Shown: piece after piece, positions 9,940 through 19,076 of the stretch | Layout of the letters: each line of letters opens with the position of its first letter | How positions within the stretch are numbered: the first letter of the stretch is position 1 | From: Helianthus annuus | Taxonomy: Eukaryota; Streptophyta; Magnoliopsida; Asterales; Asteraceae | Length of the DNA stretch: 64,000 nt | Assembly (NCBI RefSeq): GCF_002127325.2 | Contig: NC_035449.2 | Coordinates: forward strand, 83,175,657 to 83,239,656 | Direction of reading: 5' to 3' | Translations under genes and position numbers: made by a program | Notes under the pieces: model-generated | Database searches by the model: none | What the model saw: only the letters and a program-made list of their open reading frames with translations | What the model was told of the DNA's origin: nothing

Positions 9940-11610
9940 TTCAGCTTTATAATCTTTAAAGGTTGTAAGAGATTCAGACTTTTCCTTAATAAGATACAAG
10001 TACATGTAACGAGAATAATCATCAATGAAAGTGATAAATGAAGTATGTCCTGTGATGCCAGCGATTTGATAGGGACCACTAATGTCAGTGTGAATGAGTT
10101 CTAATAAATTAGAGCTCCTAGTGGCACCTTTCTTATTCGCTGATGTCATTTTGCCTTTAAGACATTTTACACATGTTCCAAAATCAGTGAAATCGAGAGG
10201 AGGTAAGACTTCATCTTTTAGGAGACGATTTAATCGTTCTCTTGAGATGTGGCCTAAACGTTGATGCCACAACATAGATGAAGTCTCTAAGTCTCGAACC
10301 TGTTTCACCTTTGTGAGTGATTCATTAATATTATATGACAACACAGATTTGGAAAAATTATCATCTAGTTCTAATCTATAGAGACCACCATCCAGAATGC
10401 CAGTACCATAAACAACAGAATCATAGAGAATAGAGAGTTTGCGATGACCATGAGAAACGACAAAACCGTCCATGTCTAACTTTGGTCCTGATACAAGGTT
10501 CCGAGTTACCTCAGGAACATATAAGGTATCATAAAGTTTAATACATAAACCAGTTTTCAAAAATAATTGTAATGTTCCTATGGCCTTCACTTCTAATTCC
10601 CGATCATCCCCAACTTTAAGTGTTCTTTGGTTTCTTCCCAGCTTCTGGATTGTAAGGAATCCCTGAAATGAATTGGCAACATGAACCATAGAACCAGAAT
10701 CAAACCACCAAGAATTAGCAGGAACATTTAAATTAAAGGACTCAAGTATCATGAAAAAATCGTTACCTTTCTTAGCCAGCCACTCCTTGAAGTCAGGGCA
10801 TTCCTTTTGCTTATGTCCTGTCTTTTTACAGAACTTGCAATAGGGTTTGCCCGAGGAGTTCTTAGAGCTGGAAGATGCACTTGTATTAGGATTTGGATTT
10901 GGCTTTTGAACCTTAGAAGCATCCTTTCTTTGATAAGAGTTCTTCATCTTCTTTGAGCTGGAGGTGGTGAAGTTAGCAACATCAGTAGTGCGATCCATCT
11001 TCATACGCTCTTCCTCCTGCACGCACATAGCGATCAGCTCACTCATCGTCCATTTGTCCTTCTGAGTGTTGTAATTGATCTTGAATGCTTCATAGGACGA
11101 AGGAAGCGAAGTGATGATGAAGTGAACAAGAAAACCATCACTGATTTCCATCTCAAGGCCCTTCAGCTTATTGGCCATGTCATGCATCATCATGATGTGT
11201 TCGCGAATGCCGCTCCTCCCATCATACTTAGTTGTCACCAGCTTGAGGATAAGAGTGCTAGCGTGTGCCTTTGATGTTCCCTTGAATTGATCCTCCACAG
11301 AAGCCAAATAGGTTTTAGCATCTTCAGAATCAGGAATGGCTCCTCTGATTGAGTTATGAATGGACTGCTTCATGAACATGAGAGACATGCGGTTACACCT
11401 AGTCCATTTATCATGGACTATCTGCTCAGCAGCAGTACTGGTGGCGGTAAGGTCCGCTGGCTTATTCTCTCTTAGGGCATAATCAAAGTCCAGCAGCCCA
11501 AGCGTAAGCATGAGAGCATCCTTCCATGCAGCAAAGTTATCACCAGTCAAAGGTGGAATCCCGCAATCGGGTGCTGATAGTGGAAATAAGATGAGCAAGT
11601 TATGATACAA
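9940..11610 (-). pseudogene. Copia-1 gag, protease and first part of integrase
   Basis: Long open frame ended by the CACTA insertion. Order: gag beginning PPLTGDNFAAWKDALMLTLG (copia gag N-terminal block), a retrotrans-gag core with SMLFMKQ-like and IIAMCVQEEERM-like helices, and a CCHC zinc knuckle CKFCKKTGHKQKEC. Next come the aspartic protease with WWFDSGSMVHVANS (catalytic D-S-G), the integrase HHCC zinc domain (LWHQRLGH...CVKCLKG) and the first integrase core aspartate in LIHTDISGPY. The last 14 codons before the end of the unsplit frame come from the transposon. The ATG at 11610 gives an unusual MYHNLLILFPLS leader that looks like intron. The real start is probably a spliced exon in the LTR (13109-13169) joining at 11573. 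Confidence 0.92.
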
Positions 11611-11752
11611 AGGAAGAAGTCCTAATGTGATCTAATGGGCATGTTATACTAAGGCAGGCATAAATAATGACCATTTTAATTATGAAGCTGTGATAATGTC
11701 TATTACTAACATCAAAATAATAGACTTAGTAAAATTCTACTTAAACGAAGAC

Positions 11753-11995
11753 AAATCAGCTTTGGCCAGAAGTGTAATCATTTAAGTATGTGTGCAAAGT
11801 AATCGTGACAAATCAGCTTTGGCTAGAAATGAGACAATCACTTTAGTTATGCATTTGTCAAGCATGCTAAACATAAATGAATTAAATCAGCTTTGGCCAG
11901 AATTAAGACATTTCACGTTTGTAATGCATACTTAACATAGCTTTTATAATACTTGAACAATAAATAGATGTATTAAATCAGCTTTGGCCAGAATT
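11753..11995 (-). repeat. Copia-1 leader: four copies of AAATCAGCTTTGGCCAGAA
   Basis: Plus-strand copies begin at 11753, 11810, 11884 and 11975 with one or two mismatches. Spacing is irregular (57-91 bp). Confidence 0.85.
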
Positions 11996-12138
11996 AATAC
12001 ATCAGAAGCTCATTCCAGTAAAGCTATTTTGGTTTTGTAAAAATTATCTGATTCTGATTAATTAATTAAGTATTAACAAAACCAAGTATTTAATAGCAAA
12101 CCACCTGTTAGCGCGGATCAGTAAAGCCCAAGTGTTGT

Positions 12139-12520
12139 GTCTTGTGCGATCACATTTAAACAGCTAAAGTAATGAGGTTTCGAGTCTTGTGCGATCAGTA
12201 AAGCCCAAGTGTTGTGCGATCAGTAAAGCCCAAGTGTTGTGCGATCAGTAAAGCCCAAGTGTTGTGCGATTAGTGAGGCCCAAGACTTGTGCGATCAGTA
12301 AGGACTTGTGCGATCAATAATGACTTGTGCGATCAGTGTGGCCCAAATAATTTGTGCGATCAGTAAGGCCCAATAACTTGTGTGATCAGTAATGCCTTGT
12401 GCGATCCACAAGTCTTGTGCGATCCACACATCTTGTGCGATTTCCCTTGTGCGATCAGACCTTTTTTTTTTTTTTTTTTGAGATCTGATCTTGTGCGACT
12501 GTTAAGGGACTTGTGCGATT
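12139..12520 (-). repeat. Copia-1 leader: clustered CTTGTGCGATCAGTAA repeats
   Basis: About 16 copies of a core TTGTGCGAT (GATCGCACAAG family on the RNA-sense strand), several in 25-bp units with AGTAAAGCCCAAGTG, others shorter. A T-run interrupts the array at about 12459-12479. Confidence 0.9.
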
Positions 12521-13046
12521 TATACATTTATGATTTCGAAACCCACAATTAATGGCTGTTAATTGTGATAATAACTAAAACTCGAAATTTAAGGGATTTT
12601 GGGATAGTATTTCCTATTTTATTTTTGATCTAAACTTATCAAATGATTTCGAAAATAATAACTGAAATCTATTAACAGTTTTCAAAATTTTAATAGATAA
12701 AATTAAGATCAAACATTGGAAAAACATCCACTAATCCAAATTATATTCCAAATCTTAGGGAATTTTCGAGTTTTGTCTTAGAACAATTGATGAACCCTAA
12801 AAAAATAAAACATGATTCTGGGTTCCGAAATCTAAATTTTATGATTTCAGTTAACAGATTTCGGATATTATTATCCCATTTATGGTTTCGAGTCAAAATT
12901 ATTAAACATATCTTTCTGAAAACAGTGATTTCGGCTCATTAGAACTCGAAACCAGCCGTGATTCTTAAGACTTTAAAAAATTTCGTTTTCCAGATTTTTG
13001 ATCCCAGAATAATGGATACAAAAACAGAACCGATTTATCAACATAT

Positions 13047-13058
13047 GCTCTGATACCA
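13047..13058 (-). other. Copia-1 primer binding site
   Basis: TGGTATCAGAGC on the minus strand, 2 nt from the 5' LTR. It is complementary to the 3' end of plant initiator-Met tRNA, the usual copia primer. Confidence 0.93.
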
Positions 13059-13060
13059 CA

Positions 13061-13502
13061 TGTTGGATCAGTTCTGTTTAAACATAATGGAAAACATGAA
13101 TAACATACCTGTTACAGCAGACAGGCCGGTAGAGAATCCAGTCAGAGATGCAGCCATAGAGTTCGACATGATTGTCAGGATGATCTGGTTTCTCCTTAGG
13201 GTGTAAAGTGATGATGGTGAAGAACCGAAAGTAGGGTAGATTTCGGTTATGGGGAGAGAGACGATGAGTTGATGTTATGAGGGTTTGTGATTGTGTAATC
13301 TGTGTAACCCTTAAACTCTCTAATAATCCCCTTATCTATACACCCAAGAGGAAACCTAATTAGTTAATAAGGGTAATATGGTCCATCAACAATTACCAAC
13401 TAATTATTAATAGGTTATTAACATATTTTGATATAATATAATATAAATGATTATAAAGGCTACAAGATTAAATATTACATTAATAATATATTTAATCTCA
13501 CA
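13061..13502 (-). repeat. Copia-1 5' LTR
   Basis: 442 bp, same length as the partner LTR. The TATA box that reads TATAAATA in the 3' LTR reads TATAGATA here (minus strand, 13332-13341). Transcription would start about 25-30 nt further on, leaving roughly 135 nt before the ATG at 13169. Confidence 0.95.
13109..13169 (-). CDS. Predicted first coding exon of copia-1 gag, inside the LTR
   Basis: An ATG at 13169 (minus) opens 20 codons reading MSNSMAASLTGFSTGLSAVT plus one base, ending exactly at a strong donor (CAG|GTATGT). Without splicing the frame continues only about 12 more codons to a stop. With the acceptor at 11574/11573 the exon joins the copia gag block PDCGIPPLTGDNF in frame. The peptide is rich in small and hydroxyl residues and has no domain I recognise. 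The 3' LTR carries the same peptide with a weaker donor (GTATTT). Inferred from sequence; RNA evidence would settle it. Confidence 0.55.
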
Positions 13503-13762
13503 GTTAATTGTATTACGTTTAACAGCTTGTTAACGGCATTATTATTTATTTATTCATGCTATGCTAAAAACATATATAGTAACTCGGTAACTGAAAATCT
13601 AGTAATTAATCAATCATTTAGTTTACACAAACTGTAAATGGGTTAAACTGTAACTAAGTTTTAAACTAATTAGTGGTTTTATATGGAACCACAGTCCACC
13701 TATTTAGTTTACACAACCTAGTTTACACAACCTATTTAGTGGTTTAATTCAACCATATGATC
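13503..13762. other. AT-rich spacer between copia-1 and the acyltransferase copy
   Basis: Begins with the GTTAA target duplication (13503-13507). Contains short repeats of TAGTTTACACAACCTA (13706-13735). No gene is supported. Confidence 0.6.
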
Positions 13763-13768
13763 TTTATT
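13763..13768 (-). terminator. Poly(A) signal of the acyltransferase copy
   Basis: AATAAA on the minus strand, 66-71 nt past the stop codon at 13834. Confidence 0.55.
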
Positions 13769-13833
13769 GAAAGTAAAATTTTAAATGACTAGGGAACTAG
13801 ATCCATACAATACAAATGCTTTTAACAAACGAC

Positions 13834-15225
13834 TCAGTCTTGCTTATAAAAGGTGGTATCTAATTCATCTCTAGATATGGAAATACACGCATCCAATTGT
13901 TTAGCAGGAAGGCAGATACCGATTTCAATATCAGCCGGTGAATCTTTGCATGCGTTAACCGAAATAGACCCGTTGTAATCGATAGACGGAGTCTCATGCT
14001 TTTTCGGCTTGCCCCATTCAAAATCAACATCGTAAATCTTGATCTTTGGGGTTCCAGACACCCCAATCGTCGGCATTGGATCGTAGGCTCTCTCAAGCCA
14101 TGTTTCAGCATCCTTCATCAGTGCATCATTATTTTTTATCGTCTCGCTTAGCGCATTTCCGAATACTTCAGCAGCTGTAAGAAATCCTTTGTTGCTTGCT
14201 AATAGTGAGCTTTTTGTTGGTGTACAAAAACATGGTCCAAGACAATTACCAAAATAAGTTTGAGGGAGTGGGGGATGGATTCTGGATCTCCAATCTACAG
14301 CACACATAAACCTTTCTAGATCATCATCGCCTGCTTACCCACCAATTCTAGCACGCGATTTGGCTATGCAACTCCATACATAAGCACATGCCACCGAAAA
14401 CGATGACACATATTCAAGTATTGGCAGTTGGGTCAATAACCATTTCTTTAACCAGCTTATATGTGCTTGGGTTAAAACAAGTGTGGCTCGAGCCTTATCG
14501 GTGTCACTGACAAGCTGAGGTAGTTTGTATCCCTCATCAATGATTTCTATCCCTGGTTGATTGAAATAAATTTCATCTAAAGATTCTGGATACTTGATCA
14601 CTCTCTCATAGAACGGCAAAGATCCACTAGCTACAAATAACTCATCCGTACCATGCTTAGCGATCGATGTCCACGCGTTCAAGAAGTTAAAGCGTGTGGT
14701 CGCGTCACAAAGGCAGTGGTGGTTCGTGAGCCCCATCGCGATCCCTTTATTCGGGAAAATTGTTACTTGCACTGTGAATAACGGGATAGTAACATAATTG
14801 GATACCTTTGATGGCTGTCCCAATCCAGGTATCAGTGGATAAAACTTGTGACTTTCACGAACATGATTTCCTGTGAGATCATCAAAATCAAGACTACTTT
14901 CTGCGAAAGTAAGCATGACAGAATCACCTTCAACATGGCGGATTTCGGGTCTTTTTGCATTGGACAAATGTTTTTGATTAGGATACACAACCAGGTTCCC
15001 TGCGAATGGGAAAAAGTGTTGAAGAGTAATGGATAATGAGTGTTTAAGTTTGGGAACAATTGTTTCGAGAAAATATGATGTAGGATGAGGGAAGTCGTAA
15101 AAGAAAACTTGGTGGACCGGGAAGAAGAGCAGCCATACTGCATCTAAGAAAGTAAGTGGTAGAGATCTGTCACCGACGGTGGCAGGTGGTGGAGATATTC
15201 GACACTTTTCAAGAACGTTCAACAT
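13834..15225 (-). pseudogene. BAHD (HXXXD) acyltransferase, malonyltransferase-like, with one premature stop
   Basis: The minus strand carries an intronless frame of 463 codons, normal BAHD length, interrupted only by TAA at 14335-14337 (codon 297). BAHD enzymes move an acyl group from acyl-CoA to alcohol or amine acceptors in the cytosol. The N-terminal ISPPPATVGDRSLPLTFLD and FFPVHQVFFYDF blocks, LKHSLSITLQHFFPFAGNL, and the YFGNC motif resemble anthocyanin/flavonoid malonyltransferases. The catalytic HXXXD is HCLCD (His170-Asp174). The structural DFGWG motif appears as DFEWG (401-405), a non-consensus residue. A TATA box and an AATAAA signal flank the frame. The truncated 296-residue product would keep HXXXD but lose the second half of the channel and DFEWG. 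The stop could be allele-specific or a sequencing error, since everything else is open. The substrate is inferred from family resemblance only. Confidence 0.9.
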
Positions 15226-15308
15226 ATCAGTGGTGGGTTGGTTAATTGAATTGTTGAATCTTTTTGTGTGGTTTGGTTTGTGTCATTCATTGTTCTTACC
15301 TAGTAAAG

Positions 15309-15318
15309 TTATATATAA
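15309..15318 (-). promoter_or_regulatory. TATA box of the acyltransferase copy
   Basis: TTATATATAA about 85 nt upstream of the ATG at 15225, a normal plant core-promoter distance. Confidence 0.6.
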
Positions 15319-16372
15319 TGATTTCAACACCACCAATTAACAAGGCACACTTGCACGCCTCTTTCAACAGTGTAATTTTTATAATATTTGCGTTGCAGCG
15401 GTTGTCATAAAACTGTGTTGAGTAGTAGGAATACTATACCATTGTCAGCGACCATTAACACCGAAAAAGCTCGTAAAAACAAAATAAATAAAAACGGGGG
15501 AAAAGCCGAGCGAAAAGCAGACGTAAAATCTCTGAATCACGCACGGTCGTTGCTGAGAAATTAAACCGAAACGTAAAACATAAAAAAAATAACTAAGTTC
15601 ATCAAGGACCCGTGAGTTGGATGGAATTGTCAAACGCAGAAAAATAGATGTGACGTGACGGGCCAGTCAAACGAAAAAAAAAATATACAAAAAAATGTTG
15701 AACCACACATGCACGTTGCGGTGTGTTAACTCGCAAAATTTAGAACGAAACGGAAAACTTGAGAAAGATGAAAAGTATGGTGGATCAAAATTGAAAATAA
15801 AAAAGAGTTGGGATTAAATTGTAAAAGATGAAAAACTTTGGTTTAAAAGTAAAAAAAACAAAGGGTCTAAATTGTAAAATTGAAGTTATTTATTAATTTT
15901 AGATAAAGATAAGGTAAAAATAAGATATCTATATATTAGTTATTAATTAATATTAATATTAAAAGAAATTTATTAAACAAATATAAATAAAATTTATGAG
16001 CTTGAAGGAAAGAATGCCATGTGGCGTTATTTGAAATATTTTATTATAAGTTAGATTAGTAACACATTCTTGTATTATGTTGAATAGGGTGGTTTTCAAA
16101 AAGAAAATATTTATGATTTTTCATTTTGACAAATTGTAAATAAATAATCCCATCTTTTTAACTTTGACCGATAATAATCTCAAGTTAGTTATTAGTCGAT
16201 AATATTCCGAAATGGTCAGTTTTTTTTGTAAAATAGTCTACCGTTAAAATAACTTAAAGGAGTTAAGATTTTTTTTTTCGAATTACAAACCGATGTTTTA
16301 GGGCTTTTCATCAGAACGAGTTTACGAGTCGATTGATGTAAAACTTACTTCGAAATTGTTGATGGTTTTAAC
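15319..16372. other. Upstream intergenic region
   Basis: AT-rich with many A-runs; no frame with a recognisable domain. The last 8 bp (GTTTTAAC, 16365-16372) are the target duplication of the MITE that follows. Confidence 0.5.
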
Positions 16373-16935
16373 TAATGTTTTAAATACCGGTATAAACCAG
16401 TCGGTTATACCGGTTAAACCGGATATCAGACATGAGTCAGGTACGATATAGACCGGTAAAACCCGAATACGGTATGTCTTATGTACCGGCGGTAAATCCG
16501 GTTCTACCGGTTCAAACCGTTGTACCGGTTTGCATTATCTTAAGATTTGATTTCTTAATTTTAATAAAATACAATATTAATTGAATATTGATCTTCCATA
16601 TTTCGAGTAATTAACCTAGTGCCTTCTATTCCAATATTTTATCGTTGCTGAAATTGTTACTTACCTCGTACAATGCAATATTGTTTATAACTAATTAAAA
16701 TATTCTTAAAATGCTTAATAGTTTACAATAAAAAAATTGTTTTTAGATAAAACTATGATAAGTTACATAAATCCTAATCGAGATTGGATTGCTTTTTAGA
16801 TAAATTTGTATTTTATGAAATTTATATGGTTAACTAGTAACCCAGTTCAACCGCCCGATACAACCCCGGTTCAACTGATTGAAGCATTTTAGAGACCAAC
16901 TCGGTATGATTTAAAAACCGGTTTTTAAAACATTG
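16373..16935. mobile_element. hAT-like MITE with CCGGTT-rich interior
   Basis: Ends are TAATGTTTTAAATACCGG and, reverse-complemented, CAATGTTTTAAAAACCGG: 18-bp terminal inverted repeats with two mismatches. Both flanks are GTTTTAAC (16365-16372 and 16936-16943), a perfect 8-bp duplication as in hAT elements. The interior near both ends is packed with ACCGGT/CCGGTT words. No transposase frame. Confidence 0.85.
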
Positions 16936-16943
16936 GTTTTAAC

Positions 16944-17461
16944 ACGTGGATTAGACATAGTTACAAAAAGATTCAACAAGTTTAAGGCAAAAATTCGGAC
17001 CAATTTCACCCCTAATTTCAACCTAAATCACATAAATTGCAGCCTTAAATTAAACCTAAAGATAAAAAAAAACACATACCTTTAAGCTTATGAAAATTGA
17101 AGAAGTCGAACAAGTGTACAAGACCACAACAATGAGCAGCGTTTTGGCTTCTGTTCTCGAACAAGAAGCTGAACTCGAACAGTTCTGGAACCTGCGTTCT
17201 GGCTTGTGGCTTCTGTTCTTCTGGTCGATGTCCCAAAGTAAACGAATTTGGTTTTATTTTTTGTGATAGAGTGGGCTTTTAAGTTGGGCTATATAATGAT
17301 TTGATTTGGGTTATATAATATACATTCTAGTATTCTACCAAATATAATGATTTGGGCTAATTAAATATTTTATTTGGGCTATATAAATAAAAAAATTAAA
17401 CTGGGGGCTCGAAAACATATATACCTAAAAATTTTATTTTATAAAACCCGGGGGTCGAAAA
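16944..17461. other. Intergenic, no gene seen
   Basis: AT-rich. Repeated TTGGGCTATATAA strings near 17285-17390, and paired GGGGGCTCGAAAAC / CGGGGGTCGAAAAT strings at 17404 and 17449, hint at an older transposon end without a definable boundary. Confidence 0.4.
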
Positions 17462-17514
17462 TGTAACGCCTTACTTTTTCATACTTTCCATAGTTAGAAA
17501 GCATTGTTCGTATT

Positions 17515-17975
17515 TCTGACAAGCGTCGCAAGCATTTGGAATTCGAGATAGGTGACTTTGTATTTCTGAAGGTATCCCCTTGGAAGGGTGTAGTTCGCTT
17601 TAGTAAGAAAGGGAACTCGCTCCTCGCTATGTAGGTCCTTTCAAGATTCTAGAAAGGGTTGGCAAGGTTGCGTATCGACTGGACCTACCTGAAGAACACA
17701 ACAACGTTCATCCTGTCTTCCATGGTTCAAACTTAAAGAAGTCTCTAGCTGAAGGAGGACTTCAAGTTCCACTCGAAGATCTTCAAATCAACGAAACTCT
17801 ACACTTCGTGGAGAAACCTGTCGAGATCATGGACCGAGGAGTCAAGCAGTTAAGGCACGGTCGAATTCCTATCGTCAAGGTTCGATGAGAAGGAAAACGT
17901 GGCACTGAGTTTACTTGGGAACTTGAAAGTGATATGAAGACTAAGTATCCGCAACTTTTCGTTACTTCTTTCTAA
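17515..17975 (+). pseudogene. Ty3/gypsy integrase C-terminus and chromodomain-like tail
   Basis: Readable blocks across frames: HLEFEIGDFVFLKVSPWKG, then GPFKILERVGKVAYRLDLP, HNNVHPVFHGSNLKK and, near the end, TEFTWELESDMKTKYPQLF. These are the integrase GPF/Y module and C-terminal tail of chromovirus-type Ty3/gypsy elements. A frame change near 17625-17635 and a TGA near 17886 disrupt it. No other part of pol is present here. Confidence 0.8.
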
Positions 17976-18009
17976 ATTTCCGGACGAAATTTCCTAAAGG
18001 AGGGGAGAC

Positions 18010-18395
18010 TGTAACGCTCTGATTTTTCATACTTTCCATAATTAGAAAGCATTGTTCGTATCTTGTAATTCGTCATTTTGTTGTATCGTTGTAAAATCAG
18101 AGACTTGGATCATGAATGAAATTCATATTTCTTTAAATTCATGTTCTACATGTTCATACATATATATACATTTGAATTCATAAAACAAATGATACTTTAT
18201 TCATAACTCTTGAAACTATGTGATATACTTGCAAATACGTGATATACGTGAATCATACGTCATTTGGATACATACGATACTTATTTACGACATACATATA
18301 CTAAAGCATACTTCTCCACACTTGTCATTAAGTTAAGGATGCTTGAAAACCCCTTATACTATGCTTATATACCATGCTTATATCCTGCCAATTTC
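18010..18395 (+). repeat. Start of the gypsy relic 3' LTR
   Basis: Begins TGTAACGCTC right after the purine tract. It matches 17462-17511 with few changes. The right end is not identified. Confidence 0.55.
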
Positions 18396-19072
18396 TTCTT
18401 GGGATGTGAATAACTGGTGTAATTCAGATGGGACTAGGGTGCTCGCCAATGTAGTCTTTCCGCTCATGAACAAAATGTTGGGAATTCACGCCGGAAACAT
18501 CTAGCTCCGTAATAAGCACATGGGCGTTGTTCCTTTAGGAGATGAAGGCCCCTGGGTATTCCAGCGTATACGAAGTTGTAGGGATCCTCGTTGTTTTTTT
18601 CTGGTTGATTCGAAGCACCGCAAAGATGGTTATCAAATGGAAGTGGCCTTCTCTGTGGGTTGTGTGGAGCACCTAAGTAATAATATGCGGTCAGTGCAAA
18701 CAGATAAAGGCAAAGAATTAATAGACAATGTGTGGTGAGTGTAGCAAAATTAACCTTCTGAATGGTCAGGCGCATTGCTGGGATCTGTCGGGGGCTTGTT
18801 TAGGTCGACACCAACTTCGAAGGTTCATGTCCGCACGTTATCTTGCCCATTCAAATCGTCATGATTAATAGTTGGAAATTGATGTGATAATGAACGTCGC
18901 TCAACTGAAGTACCTAAGTAATGAATGTGGTCAGTGTAAATAAAAAATACAATATACTAAACTTGTGAGGTAGGTATATGAAGAGGAACCTGCAGAATGT
19001 CCTAAGAAATCGTCGTGATCTGGAGGGGGAATGTTTAGGTTGAGATGTAAGGGGGAGGTTGGTGTCGACGTA
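18396..19072 (-). pseudogene. Helitron Rep/helicase N-terminal fragment
   Basis: On the minus strand, PCAYYGARCFRREFPTFCS and, in a shifted frame, MSGKTTLASTLVPSELHQLF match the cysteine-rich block that opens plant Helitron rolling-circle helicase proteins (the usual form is CxYCGAxRF...FCC). Preceding sequence (SNQEP-like, PHNPQRRPLPF) is low-complexity, as in those proteins. A related cassette recurs further upstream (about 18780-19070). Only the N-terminal region is left, with frameshifts and no Rep HUH or helicase motif. Helitron termini are not visible. Confidence 0.6.
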
Positions 19073-19076
19073 TTTT

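Larger units (their letters stand above)
11574..13108 (-). other. Copia-1 leader; predicted 1.5-kb intron between LTR exon and gag
   Basis: On the minus strand the 5' boundary is AACAG|GTATGT (intron starts at 13108). The 3' boundary is TTTCCACTATCAG (intron ends at 11574). Removing it joins the LTR-encoded exon to gag in the same frame with phase 1 on both sides. The interval includes the end of the LTR, the PBS and all the leader repeats. It has no other supported coding content. Splicing is predicted from sequence only. Confidence 0.6.
2360..13502 (-). mobile_element. Copia-1: full-length Ty1/copia retrotransposon, interrupted by a CACTA element
   Basis: Both ends are 442-bp LTRs in the same orientation beginning TG and ending CA. 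The 5 bp before 2360 and the 5 bp after 13502 are both GTTAA, a perfect target duplication. On the minus strand the order is 5' LTR (13061-13502), PBS, long leader, gag-protease-integrase (from 11610 leftward), CACTA insertion (5577-9939), rest of integrase, RT-RNase H, PPT and 3' LTR (2360-2801). Without the CACTA element it would be about 6.8 kb. The LTRs differ at about five positions by eye, so the insertion is recent. Known lesions are the CACTA insertion and one in-frame stop in pol. Confidence 0.95.
17462..18395 (+). mobile_element. Internally deleted Ty3/gypsy relic
   Basis: The first about 50 bp (TGTAACGCCTTACTTTTTC...) match the LTR start at 18010 (TGTAACGCTCTGATTTTTC...). It then jumps directly into the 3' part of integrase, and a purine tract GGAGGGGAGAC precedes the second LTR start. 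So most of the 5' LTR and all of gag to mid-integrase are missing. The right limit of the second LTR is approximate. Confidence 0.75.

Noticed and set aside
11574..11610. ATG at 11610 as the copia-1 gag start
   Set aside because: The MYHNLLILFPLS leader is the translated pyrimidine-rich end of a likely intron and is unlike gag starts; the spliced LTR exon fits better.
12139..12520. TTGTGCGAT array as a satellite locus
   Set aside because: Confined to the copia-1 leader between PBS and gag, so treated as part of the element.
13834..15225. Calling the BAHD copy a functional gene
   Set aside because: TAA at codon 297 removes the C-terminal third; left as a pseudogene or null allele unless resequencing shows a sense codon.
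18520..18738. Plus-strand 72-codon frame
   Set aside because: It is the antisense of the Helitron helicase fragment.
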